A stretch of DNA of 64,000 bases from Orthonyx spaldingii (taxonomy: Eukaryota; Chordata; Aves; Passeriformes; Orthonychidae). Positions 1 through 12,713 of the stretch are shown here, piece after piece. The position numbers were made by a program, and so were the translations under genes. The stretch's first letter is position 1, and every line of letters starts with the position of its first letter. The stretch covers positions 1,209,139-1,273,138 of the forward strand of contig VZTJ01003817.1 in the NCBI GenBank assembly GCA_013397795.1. Reading direction: 5' to 3'. Under the pieces are notes generated by a model, which was given only the letters and a program-made list of their open reading frames with translations, searched no databases and was not told the DNA's origin.

Positions 1-1917
1 TAAAAACAGTGGATTCATTTTTCTGTTTCTAAAACTCTTTTCTGTTTCCAAAATGCTACTCAATACTGTAACTACTCAACTTTAGGGATATAAGGAATCA
101 GCTTAGTAGATTTCTTTTTAAAAAAATAAAATTGTCCCTCCTATAATGCTCAGATGAAATTACAAAAAAAAACCCCAACCCCAACAAATAAACTCCAACA
201 AAAAACCCCACAAACCCACTTAAAACACTACATTTGAAACACCTTCTTATTACTAAAAGCTCAGATAGACCACTTATATTACAACAGTGCAAAGTCCTTG
301 CTAAGCCCTATTGCACAACGTTAACACTGTTCCCTGTATGTTGTCAGCCTCAATGACAGAAAGCTGCAGAAAAAACCCCAGCTATATACGTCCTCTTTAG
401 CATTCAGTGCTGCAGGAATAAAAGATGCACTGAACAGACAGGCTGGCTTCAAAGCACTGAAATGCTTACAATCTATTCCTGCCGTTGGCTTTCGTTCCCA
501 GAGTTGTTAGTTATTCCTTCTGTTGTTTACACTAAATATTCATTAGTAAGACAAGACATAAGTTTATTTTATTTTAATATGCCAAAAATGAGGGAAAACA
601 TCCAGATACAGATAAAAGATGGAATTAGTGGAGGTCGTGGATGACTATTACACTGAATTAAAAAACTGGTGAGCCAGGTCCCACTGGAAGGCACGGGGGT
701 GGGTGGGAAACAAACAAACAAATCACCCTTGTCCATAGAAAGGAATTCACTAAAAGATGCTTTAGCTGAGCCCAGGATTCCAATTCCTCCCCCTCCCATT
801 GCAGGCCTTTTGCTTTGAGGGGTTCTCAAGGAATTAGTGAACCATACCTTACAGTTTGAAGCAAGTTTCAAACATGCCATTAAAAGGTACCTGCTTTCAG
901 GTAAGCTAAAACCCAATTTTCCTCTGTTATACAGCTATGCCGAATAAAAAATATAGTAGATCACTGAAACAGTAGTAACCAAAACAAGCCTCCTGTACCT
1001 CCATTAGGACATTAACTACACAGTGCCTTTTCTCTGGAACATCCTTGCCTTCCTCGTGTCAGCTTACAGCTCTCCTTTCCAGCCTTGCTCAGTCAACTCC
1101 GAGAACCCTGCAGACAATTCACTTCCTTGTGCTGGAGGTAGACACTTCATTTCTCCTCTCTTCAGGGCACAGTAACTTTATTGAAGAGTGGTGTTTAAAG
1201 CTAACAGATTTCAATGCTGTTAGTGAAGGAAAAAAAATGCAAAAAGCCTAACCTTCAATACAGGAACTACACTAAGGCCTGATACTGTGCCCATAAAACA
1301 GAGGTGCTAGGCCTGGCAATCATTTTTTTCTTAATCCCTCAACTGCTCAGCCAAACATCTGTAGGACAAAAATCCTACCAGTTTTCTGCATACAATTTAA
1401 AAAACATCAGAAATTAAGTACTAGACTGCTGAGATTTTCAACATGAACAGCTGAAGGCTAAGTACAGCTAACTTATATTCCTGTATGCCATTACTATGAC
1501 ATTGTTACTGAAACATCAGTATGCCACACATTAGCCTCTAAAATTCAGATTCAATGGTTTTCTACAAGATAGACCATAACAGAAACCAAAATCAGAGAAA
1601 AACCCCTCCAAACCAAAGGAGGCTGGTGAGCTGGTCATTTAATAAAACCTTCTGGCTCGGCTACACTAATTCACAAAAATACTCATATAACACCTAGTCT
1701 CCAGTATGTAATTAATGCTCCGCCTGACGGTAAGGATCAGGTGCCAAGGCGTGCGGTCAGGATGACTGCCGAATGTAATGCAGGCTGCCGATGACAAAGA
1801 AGGGATCAAGAAGTTGTGACAGTCGGGCATTTTCTAGACGACTGAAGAGTGGCACAGAGAGACTCGCTGATTTCCTGTTACCTACTCCCGCTTGCACGTC
1901 GGCCCACGAATGGCTCC
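1..1917. other. AT-rich DNA left of the CpG island
   Basis: No exon, RNA gene or transposon recognised. If the CpG island is the ZDHHC2 promoter, this would be its first intron. I looked for later ZDHHC2 exons by remembered protein sequence and saw none. Confidence 0.6.
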
Positions 1918-1978
1918 GTACATGTGTGTGCGCACATATGTGTATATGTATGTGTGTCTGTGTGTGTGTGCCTGTGTG
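1918..1978 (+). repeat. (TG)n-rich microsatellite
   Basis: Alternating TG/TA/CG dinucleotides (GTACATGTGTGTGCGCACAT onward) for about 60 bases at the left edge of the CpG island. Alternating purine-pyrimidine sequence of this kind can adopt Z-DNA. Confidence 0.85.
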
Positions 1979-2207
1979 GCAAACTCTGCTCGGCCACCTG
2001 CACAGCCAGTCCCGCTGCCCGTGTCCGGGGCTGCGACCCGCCACCCTCTGCGAACTCCACGGAGGGAAACTCACGCCTGTGAAAAGCCCCGTGCGCCCGG
2101 CTCCCTGCTCGCGGGGAAGTGGGAACCAGGCGCGACGGGTCGCGGGGGAATCAGGCAGCGCGGATGTCCCTCGCCCGCCCAGGGGCCGGGGCCCGGGGGG
2201 TCCGCTC

Positions 2208-2272
2208 CAGCCCAGCCCAGCCCAGCCCAGCCCCGACCCGGGCGTGGCGGCGGCGGCAGCAGCAGCAGCCGG
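2208..2272 (+). repeat. Low-complexity (CAGCC)n and (GGC/GCA)n
   Basis: Five-base CAGCC repeats followed by GGCGGCGGCAGCAGCAGCAG. These create the apparent poly-alanine and poly-glutamine frames in this area, which are not evidence for a protein. Confidence 0.85.
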
Positions 2273-2380
2273 GGGCGGCCCCGGCGCCACCAAACAGCAG
2301 AGGCGGCGGCCCGTGCCTGTGCCCGTCCCGCCCGGAGCGCTCCCCAGCCGGGGCGGCGGCGCCCACCCGCGTCCCGCCCG

Positions 2381-2752
2381 NNNNNNNNNNNNNNNNNNNN
2401 NNNNNNNNNNNNNNNNNNNNNNNNNNNNNNNNNNNNNNNNNNNNNNNNNNNNNNNNNNNNNNNNNNNNNNNNNNNNNNNNNNNNNNNNNNNNNNNNNNNN
2501 NNNNNNNNNNNNNNNNNNNNNNNNNNNNNNNNNNNNNNNNNNNNNNNNNNNNNNNNNNNNNNNNNNNNNNNNNNNNNNNNNNNNNNNNNNNNNNNNNNNN
2601 NNNNNNNNNNNNNNNNNNNNNNNNNNNNNNNNNNNNNNNNNNNNNNNNNNNNNNNNNNNNNNNNNNNNNNNNNNNNNNNNNNNNNNNNNNNNNNNNNNNN
2701 NNNNNNNNNNNNNNNNNNNNNNNNNNNNNNNNNNNNNNNNNNNNNNNNNNNN
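2381..2752. other. Assembly gap (372 N) inside the CpG island
   Basis: 372 undetermined bases flanked on both sides by extremely GC-rich sequence, typical of bird GC-rich first exons that sequence poorly. A first exon of the neighbouring gene could be hidden here. Confidence 0.98.
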
Positions 2753-3125
2753 CAAGTTCGGGGCCGGGCGGCGGAGTGGCCGCGCCGGGCGCAGGGCGCG
2801 GCTCCGGCCTCGGGCGGCCGCCACGTGCCGCGGCGCTAGGGCGGGAAGCGCCCGGTGCTCGACGCTGCATGCCCGGGTCATCCGCCTCTGGAACGGGAAC
2901 GGCGACGGCTAACACCGCCCTGCGAGTGCCGTGAAGCAGCCGGTGACAACAAGCGCTGCCTCGTTTGCGAGTAACGGTTCGGAGTACGATGAGCGAGTGT
3001 GGCGTGCTGCCGTGCCTCGGCGGGCAAGAGGCGGTGGGAGGCCGCGGTGCCGGGCACGGCTGGCTTGTGGCTTTTGGTGGCTCTTCGTGCAGGGGAAGGT
3101 GGCGGAGGGTTGTGCTGACTCACCC

Positions 3126-6100
3126 TTCCCCGAAAAGGCTTTACGCTATACTCACGGTAATGAAACGCTTTTGAAGTATCACAGTGAACCCAGCCTGCGT
3201 TCCAGTATGTGCACCCAAGTCGTTGCTGAATTATCATTGCAAAGTCGGAAATGCCGAGCACGGCCTGTAGTGTTTCTGCAGTCTGCTGGAATTTCTCAGA
3301 GCATCAGCGGTGCAGTAGGTGGGAGGGAGCTGGTTGATTAAAATGGGTTTGGACTGTGGAATAATTGGACCTTGTCAATATCTCACGCGGGAGAGTAGAC
3401 ATGAAGATAAGTAATCACTGCCTCAAAGGCATACAACTGCCATTGATTGAGAAAAAAGCTTCGAGAGGATAATAGTATTGGAGGAAATAAGACAGAACCA
3501 ATAGTAGGTGTGCTGGCAGGTTCCAGAACAGGGAATGGAGTAGCTATTGTATTTGTTGAAGAGACACAAAAAAAGAAGTTGACCACATGGCTGTAGTGTT
3601 TTTATGTGCTGCAAAATCATACACGCCTCTTTATTGTAAGATCAAGCTGAGTAATTTCAGTTAGCCACAGTGAACCGAGTGAATGACCAACACAGGATGA
3701 TGTATCGAGAGTATGTATATCCCATGGCAGTAAATCACCTTTGCCTATTCAGGAAAAAGACTCATATATCATGCTGAAGGGCTCAGCATAACCATCTCCT
3801 CAATGTATGGCTCTTGCAGTAGAGAAATGAATGAAATATGCCACCAAAAGATCGGAACATGATAATTTAAGAAAAGATTCTGCATAATGGGGAATTATGT
3901 ATTATACATTAAAAGGTAAGGATACAGTGAATGGTGGTGAAAAACTAGATTTGATATTCCTACATAGTGTACTTCTCAAAAGTAAAGGGACCAAAACCAA
4001 CATGATGTAGACAATAAAAGCATTTTATTTTACCTTAATTAGTCGCTGAGGCCAGCATTTTAATAGAACATTTAAAGGCTTTGACTTTACTATGTTTTAA
4101 TGGAAACATCTGTGATTATTCAACATAGATTTTAAAAGCATAAGGAATGAGATTACCACTGCCTGAAGGCAAACCCCATGCTTTTACTGGCAAAAGTTAA
4201 AAGAAATGAAGGCAATTTAATTCATTTGATGGCTTTTTGCACTTATTTGGAAATACGTGACAGTGACCTCTCTCAGGTACCAAGGATGATGCATCCGTTG
4301 TGTTCTGTGTTTCCAGGGAGACATGTCTGTACCATGAGAAGTTTGCAGCTGGATGCTGTATATGTAAGGATGAACTAGGTTTTTATCGTCTTGGGGGTTA
4401 TGAAAGATTGCTCCTGTAAACCATTTTAAAATGCTGTATGTGACATGGGGCTTATTAACAACACATGCCAGGGAAACACAGTAAACATGAGAGAAAACTA
4501 ATACAGTAATTTATTCTTTGAAATAATGGTTATTACAAAATATTATGCATATAGAGAGGTGGCAGGTTGCCAGAGATGTGGGAATAAAAAGATGATGTGT
4601 TAAAAAGACCTTAAATTATATCATACGATTTCTGTTCAGAAGCTTTTCATTATCCTTTCATGGAAATGGGCTTGTGTAGTCCAGCTTTCTACCTTTTCCA
4701 TGGCCATTACCACCCTCTGCTCACTGTTCAGCTTTCACAGTAATCAGAATTCTCTTATTTCATATGCTAGTAATTACATGAATAATTGTTATAGAGTATG
4801 CTTTACCAGAGCTCCAAAATCATGGTCATTCTGGTTCAAAATTAGTGAAATAAACAGGCAAACTTCACTTCAATTTCGATGAAACAAAAAAGCTTGCCCT
4901 GACTCTCAATTACCTTAGAGCATCCTTTGGCCAGAGAGCTGTAAAGACTCCCTCTCTCCTGTCCTCCTGTCTTCTCCCCATGGACATGGGCTCTCTAGCT
5001 CTCTTTCATGTCTACAGTTACTTTTTATTCCTTCTGTGACTCTCATCACTCTCCAGCTGGGTCACAAGGTCTTCTGTGCCTTTCCTCCTCTTCCTCCCTC
5101 TGTGGTATGACCTGCAGAAATTTTAGGTAACAGCAGAAAAACTGAAGAGCAAGAATATTCAAAGGAGCACTGTGTTATGGCAGAAGTAAATCCTGGGACA
5201 ATCTAAGCCATTAGGTATTAATGGACAGGCTTCCCAAATCTGTGTACTTGGGCTGTCTCTCTACAGTGGGAGAGGTTACTCGGGGCACAGTTTATGGCTG
5301 CTTGTATGAAATGTTCACCAGAAAAAGAGGGAATGAAGGTAATTTTCTTGTCAGGAGCTGGGCTGAAGGAGGTTTGAGGGTTTCAGGAGGCATCTTGAGT
5401 GTTTGACAAATTGAAACAAAACTTTCTTGTCATAAGTGGTACCTTTCAGGCTTTCCCCTCAGGCAAGGTATACGCAAGTTATTGCTGGTTGACTTTTAAA
5501 TGTGTCTCTCCTGGCATACATTTGGGTATTTCTAACATTACCACTTCTGACTAGTCTCTGCACTCAGCTCAGGAAAGGGATGTTAAAGGAAGGGGTTGCC
5601 ACTCATAGCTCTGGGGCTGGGCATCCTCCTCCTGGCTGGAGCCCAGCATGGGGACAAAGTGGCTGCTGCTTTCCTGCTCAACCAGCAGCAGCTTCAACAG
5701 CACCTCTGCACAGGGCTCACACAAATACCAACAGCCAAGTCCCTTTCTCCCCTTTGGCCGACAGGGCTAGTGAAAACACACACACCTCTCAAGCATGTGC
5801 ATTGTTGCAGATCCCCAAGTACCAGCATGGCCTCCCTGGTTGTCTGATGCCCCTGCCCAGATCCCAGACCTTCTTACCTGCTCCATAGTCTCCAAATCAC
5901 CAGCTGCCCTACTTGGTGCTCATTGCATTTTGACAAGGTTCTTGTGCAGCTGATCTTCTGAAACAAGCGTCCTCCTGCCCCACATGCCCTTACCAAGCAC
6001 TCTGGCTGACCAGGGCTGTCCCTGCTGTTGTCTCTGTGAGTGTTGTTTGGGTGCATTGTACATCTATATGTTTGGCTTCCTCCCTTTGTCATCCGACTTG

Positions 6101-9100
6101 ATAATGTCCTTGATCAGATGACATTAACGAAGCAAGTGCTCTCCCCTTCCATATGCTCTGACAGGTGGATTCCAGCTGGGTTCAGATACAGAAGTGGGGA
6201 GTGGAAACTGCCTCTTTCTGAAGTAAGCATCTTGACACCCTTAGCATGCAGTCCTAATTAAAAACCACTCCTTTGCAAGTCTAGGGGGCTCTGCTCCTCT
6301 CTGTAAGCAATCCGATATGGTGGAATACTTCCTCCCCCACCACATCCCATGTATTCAGTGGAGCAGCAAGAGGAGGAGGGAGAGTAGGACAGGAAAACAC
6401 ATATTTACTCCCACACAAGTGCAATACACAGAGCAGCAGCTAGAAGCAGGAATACACACAGACAGACTGACAGGCACACAGCACTTATTAGGTGAACCAG
6501 CAGCTCTGCAAAGATGCTCTTGGGCCTTCCTGACAGTGACTGTGCTGCTTGCTTCTCTCCAGAATGTTTGGGTGTCGAACCGCACTTACCACACACAGGA
6601 AAAGAAATCCCTGCAACATCTCTGGCAAAAGATATCCCCTAGAAAATGTCTGTTGCATCCCAGCTGGAGTTAGGGACCATCTGTGTATAGTTCGTGCTCC
6701 TGGCTACAGGAAAACAAGCAGTTAAGCAGCCTCCCCACTCTCAGGCTGGCTGTCAAATGTATTTTAATTCAAGGGCTGGCCCAGATGTATTCAACTTCTT
6801 GCTCTCCCTCTCATCCTGGCTGAGTACTTAATTCAACTGTTTAGATACCCAAGCCTAACTGTTGTATGATTTTTCTTAAATTTTTGTGGCAATTTGCCTG
6901 GTTCTCCACAGGAGAGGCACATTTAGCTCCTTTCCAATTCCTTCCTCAAATATCTTGATTTCTGCCTCTGTATTGATACAATACTGTATTCGTCAGAGTC
7001 TGCCTTCAGGGAAGTTTTTTCAAGTCCTATTTGGGCTTATTATCCACCCACTCTTCTATCACTTTCAGCAGTAATTTTTTCATTGCTTTGTTTTTTTCCC
7101 AGATGCATTCACCTGGGAGTTTTCATTCCCTTGCTGCTTTTCCCTTTGTCACTTAAGGTGGGAAACATGGGAAAAAGCTAAACCACCAGTTCTAATCAGT
7201 ACTAGTTCTTGTGCAATGGAGTGCCCCAAGGCAGGTCTCTGCTTAGGCAAAAATCAAAACCCCTGCAGTAGAAAAGAGCTGTATGTGAGAAACCTTATCC
7301 CATGCGGTGTGCACCGTTCCGGTACTTTCTGCCCTTTGGAGTAGCAGTTATGTGATTTAACGGTTGACTCCAAAAGCACACATCTAAATTTAAAATGATC
7401 AATCTGATAACCTCCTTTTTCTTTTTTTCCCCCCCTTCTTCCAGACAGGGTAATTTAAACTAATTTACAACTAATGCCCTGAAATGCCTTGACACTCCTG
7501 AGCCACTCCATGCCTTGGTCATACATCTAGGTTTAGCTGTTGTCCAGGGATAAAATACCTGCCTATGTTTATGCTTTTTGTTGCTGGGGATCCTCATAGT
7601 ATGTCTGCACAAAATGCACCAACAGCCACATTTTCTTTCTTTCCACTTTCCATGGAAATGTTTTAACTGCCAGTCTGTAAGCCAGTTTTGGTAATTTTTC
7701 CACTGTCGTGAAATGATACAAAAAGGCTGCAAGGGTCACAGCACCAGAGGAAGTAAATGTTTCAGCAACCTCTTAGGGCATCTGTCTGAAACAGCAGAGA
7801 CTTCTGGATTCCAGTCTCTGCTCCTTGTACTGGGTTTTGTCACACAGTTTCCAAGTGCAAGCACATTTTTTGTAAAGCCTGGGTAACTAACTTCAGACTC
7901 AGTATATTTGCAGAGATTTGAATACCTGAAAGTTTATTATTACAGGGTCATACTCTTTTGAATCTAGGTTGTAGCTTCTCAATCAGGGCTAGAGTTAAAA
8001 AAACCCAGGAGTAATACATTGCTGCTTCTATGAATATTTGTATGTACAAAATTATGTATTTTAATAAAAAAAATTTCAAGTGAGTACAAGTATTTTTATG
8101 GAATGCTACTAGCTAATTATAATGTTCACCTGTGGGAGGAATTTGTAAGTCAAACTAGTGGTGAAAATTAACATTACCCATTCAAGATTAAAGCACACCC
8201 TCATGTATTAAATTGTATGTGTAAGAAAAAAAAATGCAGTATATCCAAGGGCACTATCTGCTGACAGGTTCAGGAGGCCAAATACTTTCATGGATTCTCA
8301 GATATAGGGAAGAATACTGTACATTCAGACCTCACACATATTAGAAAATATTCATGTAAGTTTTGGCTTGATTTTAAGGGGATTTCAAACTTGGTACAAA
8401 TTAGTTTCAAATTCATTTTTGAATCGTGAGCTTTTGGTCTGATTCTTTTCCTTCTGCAAGTGTTAGTCTGGAGATCTTTTGCTAGAAACTGTCTTCAAAA
8501 TATCGTCAGTGGGACAAGAGAGCAAGACACATCATTAGGTAATGATCATTGTATCACACAATGTCAGATCAAAGTGAAAAATTTCTGTATCATTTTTTCT
8601 CCTTTTATTTCAATGCGTTTGTACCCTGATATTTAGGTGGAGAAGAAGAGATCAAATAAGTATAGAAACCAGGCAGTGTGACTAACAATGTGCTGGAAGT
8701 CACTGTTCAATAGGGTTTTTTTCCTTCAGGCTGATAACGTTCTGTGTCATACAAAGTGAGAATCTACAGTGGAAGGAGTTTGTATCCACTTACTGCCAAA
8801 ATGTGCAAGGAGGGAAACTGCCACTGAGATCTTAAACATCAGCAGATTACCAGGGAGCAGTGTGCACCACAGGATATTCTGCCAGGAACTAGGAGCTCAT
8901 CACAGCTCAGGCAAAAGTTGGTTAGTATCACAAGGCTACTCAAAGCTAGACATTTGCTAGTTCTCATTTTATCCCAGCTGGTCTGGGCATCTTGTGGGCA
9001 GTTTCTAAGCATCCTCTGAATATTTACTTACATTATTACAGTTTTATCGACTTAAGGAGGAGAACAAGAGCTGGTTTTTGACAAAGCCTTAATTTACACA

Positions 9101-11625
9101 ACTTTTCACATAATGTAGTTGCAGCATACACATTTTCTGTGCTGCCAGGAATTTTGCAGATTTTAAATAAGGTTTTATTGAGCTCAGTGACTGTTGCTTA
9201 TCCGAGGGGTGCCTCTGCAGCAGATGGCATGTGCCAATACCCTGCCTTGTTTTCACCTGTTCTTGCATTTTCAGGTCTTTTATGCAGAAGTCTATGGCAG
9301 CAAAGCAAAGCTATCTGAAGAGATGACTAAAAGAAGAAAACAATCTATTTTTTTGTGATGATGAGATGCTCTAATTCAAAGTGCTTATACAAGAATTCAA
9401 ATCTTTCATGTTACCAGAAAAAAGAGATTAGGACAAAAGAATTTGAATTATATACACTGCAAATTAGTTTCAAGTGCATTTATTTTGAAACAAGAATATT
9501 ATATGTATATATTCATATTAAATAACATTATTAAACATGAAGAAAAAATACTCTTAAAAACTAATCTGACACTTTCACATTCTATTTTATATTAAGTAAC
9601 TATAGATAGGAAATATATAGAAAAATGCTAAAATTGCCTCAAGCCAGCCATAAAAGCAAAGTGCACTATTGCCTAGGGCAGTGGAGGAGCACAATGATGA
9701 TTGTACTGCTGCTTCCTCCAAGGGGAGAATCACTGTGAGTGGGCAGGCATGAATGAGAAGGAAGGATGGGAACCCTTTCAGTGACTCCCAATGTTTTCTT
9801 CCTTTTTTTTTTTTTTTTTTGTCCTTCATCACTGAAGTAGCAAACTGGGTTTTGCATATGCTGACAAGAAGCAGTGAGACAGTTTTGCGTACCGAGACGA
9901 TACATTGAACACAGTTGATTCCCTAAATGATCACCCAGGGGTTACAGCTTATCTATGTTCTGCTGTGTCAATTCAAGAACCTTTATCTCAATTTATTTGA
10001 TTTTTTTCTTGCTGTCAATAGTTTAAGGACACCAAGGTGGAAATTGTGAATTTATTTATCATGAAATATTAACTGAAGTATCATCCTTTGATAGTTTTCC
10101 GAACTGACTTGGGTTTTGGGGGTTTTTGTCAGATAAAAGCCACACTTAGCACATTTTTTTTACCACAATTCCCAATGTGGAAATTTCTTAAAAAAAGCTT
10201 CCTTCTCATTTTATCTTGATGTTTCTATCAGAGATAAATCTTACTATAAATTACGCATTTCTAAACTTAGGTGCACTGTTACACCGATATCATACTTCTA
10301 TTCACATGACATATAAGATAGTAATTGAGCAACATGTGCACTGATTAAATTTTTAAAAGTTTCCTTTCATGTATTTGGAGTAGTAAGATAATTAAAAGCA
10401 TTATTTTAGTTCTGTTTTGATTGTCTGACTACCAAATATTTGTGTTTCTGATGAAAATTTATTGACATTATTTTAAATGTGTGTGTATTCAGCTAGAAGT
10501 ATTTCAAGGCACAGTCTTGTTCCTAAACAGATGCAGATTTATTCAATGTCCAGTGAACCTTTTCAAGAAGGGTGTAAAAAATATGTGTTCTTGTTTGTGT
10601 AGATTTAACTCCTACTACCTAACAATAATCTTAATAGGGAGTAAGGAAAAATGCTGTTGCTGAATAGCGAACAAGTAATATTCAAATAATATTACTTAGT
10701 GTTGTTCTGTACTGCTGCATGCATTCATGTTTTGTTTTGGTTTTTTGTTTGACACAAACACAAGCTATTTATCTATTTTAAGATACTGCATTCCAGAGTA
10801 GCAAATTAGACAACTATAATTTCTACTCAGTGCCACTTCATATAAAAGTGCACTATTCACAAGAAACACATGAATTTGTACTCTACCAGAAACATATCAG
10901 TGTATGGCAATAAAATTTATAATAAATATTACAAAGTGTGTGTTACATGAATTTGAACATGTTGACTTTTCTTTGACATACTGCTTGTAAGACATTTTAA
11001 AATCTGTACTAATTTTTAAAGGATAAATTCATAAACATAAGACTTGGAGAATCTGAACATTATAGTTCATACAGTACTTTTCCTAGGTAAATACCTATCA
11101 TTCACATTATAATCATAACAGCTTTACTCTTTGTAAAATAACAGCTTCTAAGAGTTTAGTCTGCCCATTCAACTCATATATAATTGTTATGCTACTTAAT
11201 GTAGTCTCATTTTCAGTTTAGCACAAACTTTGATTCGTGTTCTTCTGAAAACAAATTCACAGTCTAAGCTGATGCAGGCAGTTTCTCTTCACTGCCAGAC
11301 ATCTTCCTGCCCAGGTGTACAACGTACTTTTGTTGTCTTTTAAATGACAAATTTATCTCAAAATAAAAAAAAATAATATTCAAAAGGTGTTCTTAGAAAA
11401 AAAGACTTCTGCCACTCACATGGCATAGTTAGTTCATCAATTACATAAAATACATACTGAAAACCAGTTTGAAGAGTTGATGATCACTACACTAAGTGGA
11501 AAAGAAGTCCTGTGTTTTCTACTGCAGCTGGAAGATTCACAATTCACCTGGGTTAATTTGTTCTTCATTAAGAATTCATGGGAATAAATAATTCTAGCCA
11601 GTGCAAATAATCCTGCTTTCTTCCT
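3126..11625. other. Intergenic DNA and probable 3' UTR downstream of MICU3
   Basis: 8.5 kb without a recognisable protein gene. The right part (about 10450-11625) could be 3' UTR of the long-tail MICU3 form. A run of 18 T lies at 9803-9820. The stretch 5.5-6.7 kb is less AT-rich and has longer chance frames (for example 128 codons at 5502-5888), but nothing there resembles a known protein. No CR1 or LTR recognised. Confidence 0.7.
10538..10543 (-). terminator. Possible polyadenylation signal for the long-tail MICU3 form
   Basis: First AATAAA hexamer I find on the coding strand downstream of the 14b stop, about 1.1 kb beyond it; a second is at 10458-10463. Such hexamers are common in AT-rich DNA, so this is only a candidate. 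Confidence 0.3.
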
Positions 11626-11736
11626 CTATCTCAGCGTATCTCGTCTCCGAAATTGCTTCCATAGATCTCTGAGATGTTCACTGGTTACAGTCATCACACA
11701 AGAGTAATATTCCTTCCAACCATACTTCGGAGTCTC
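11626..11736 (-). CDS. MICU3: Candidate MICU3 distal alternative terminal exon (14b, MICU2-like tail)
   Basis: A pyrimidine-rich tract ending TACTTTTCACAG is followed in phase 0 by 36 open codons and TAG. Exon 13 ends in phase 0, so it can splice here in place of exon 14a. The peptide starts ETPKYGWKEYYSCVMTVTSE and ends HLRDLWKQFRRRDTLR. The pattern KEYYSCV, then a helix with LWKQ, resembles the MICU2 C-terminus as I recall it (QEYWKCV ... EVWKQ); MICU1 has MWKC at the same place. The disulfide cysteine is kept and 23 residues follow it, against 8 in exon 14a. It is too short to stand out as an open frame. Transcription is inferred, not shown; it could also be a relic. I do not know whether it is annotated in other species. 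Confidence 0.75.
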   Translation of the reverse strand, partial: ETPKYGWKEYYSCVMTVTSEHLRDLWKQFRRRDTLR

Positions 11737-12415
11737 CTGTGAAAAGTAAAAAACATACAAATGGAAAAAAGATTATCATTCACTCAATTCCTTAATTCTA
11801 CCTTAAATTTTATTCAGACTCATACACATCAGATAGATGTTTCAATATTAAAATAATGAGAGATCAAACTTCTGTAAAATGAGGGTTATAAATCCATACA
11901 CAGATTAAGTATTCAAAAGGCATCCTCACCTCACAGCACACAGTTAGCATTCAACAAATAGCTTATTTATATTAATAGATGCAAGAAAGTATTTCCTCTT
12001 TATTTAGGTATGTCCAGCTCCCTCTAGTTTTGTCCTTGCTTCTTTGTATTGACACTACTAAAAAGTTCACCTATGACACCACACAAAAAGTATAGAAAAT
12101 TATTGATGTTCATTAAACTGATGCACCAGCAAAAGCCAAATACCATATGGGCAGATGACATGAAAGCTTCTTTATACTAGATTACCTTAATCCTAAAGTG
12201 CATTGTAGTTCAGCAACATGAATAATTGTCCACTGAATGGAAAGGAAAATTGGCCAAGGACTGGCCTGGGAGATTCACTGCCCTGCGCTCTGTGCTATCT
12301 GGAATTATCACTGGATCTCATTACTTCTTCCACTGTTCCTAACTCCACAAGTCTATTTTCATAGTGTAGAAAGATGGAGAGATACTAAGAATTAGAGCAA
12401 CTGGGGAAAGAAGCC

Positions 12416-12713
12416 AGCTTCCTCCTAGTTTATATGCTGAGCATATGCCACATGGTGTGGAATATCCCTTGGGCCAGTTGGGGTCAATTGTCCTGGCTGT
12501 GTCCCCTCCCAACTCCTTGTGCACACCCAGCCTCCTGGCAGGTGGGGTGGGGTGAAAAGCTGAAAAGTCCTTGACTCTGTGTAAGCACTGCTCATAGCAA
12601 CCAGAACATCAGTGTGTCATCAACAATATTCTCATCCTATATTTAAAACACAGCACTTCCTAGTAGCAGGTACTAGGAAGAAAATTAACTCACTCTTAGC
12701 TAAAACAAGGACA
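12416..12713 (-). mobile_element. ERVL-like LTR, 5' half
   Basis: Reverse complement of the 5' half of the LTR at 60423-61028. Shared blocks read on the plus strand include CCAGTTGGGGTCAATTGTCC, GGCTGTGTCCCCTCCCAACT, CCTTGACTCTGTGTAAGCAC and GAAAATTAACTC. The LTR 5' end (TGT) is at about 12713 and the copy stops at about 12416, near the middle of the element. Same orientation as MICU3, about 700 bases upstream of the distal terminal exon. Confidence 0.8.

Larger units (their letters stand above)
1985..3125. promoter_or_regulatory. CpG island, likely promoter/exon 1 of a neighbouring gene (ZDHHC2 by synteny)
   Basis: Very GC- and CpG-rich block interrupted by an assembly gap. In vertebrates the gene after MICU3 in the same direction is ZDHHC2, a palmitoyltransferase, so on this map its promoter would lie here, reading leftward on the minus strand. 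I could not find ZDHHC2 exon 1 coding sequence in the resolved bases; it may be in the gap. A CACGTG E-box is at 2822-2827 and an AP-1-type TGACTCA at 3116-3122. Long open frames through this block span the N run and are not real. Confidence 0.65.

Noticed and set aside
1791..2934. Long open frames of 250-370 codons on both strands through the CpG island.
   Set aside because: Most of each frame is undetermined bases from the gap, and GC-rich DNA has few stops. No known protein sequence is visible.
5502..5888. 128-codon plus-strand open frame in a less AT-rich stretch.
   Set aside because: No recognisable domain, signal peptide or splice context; codon composition looks like non-coding C/A-rich DNA.
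7760..7900. Possible old SINE-like sequence (TTCCAGTCTCTGCTCC ... GTCACACAG).
   Set aside because: Similarity to a SINE core is faint and I found no tRNA promoter boxes or tail, so I did not annotate it.
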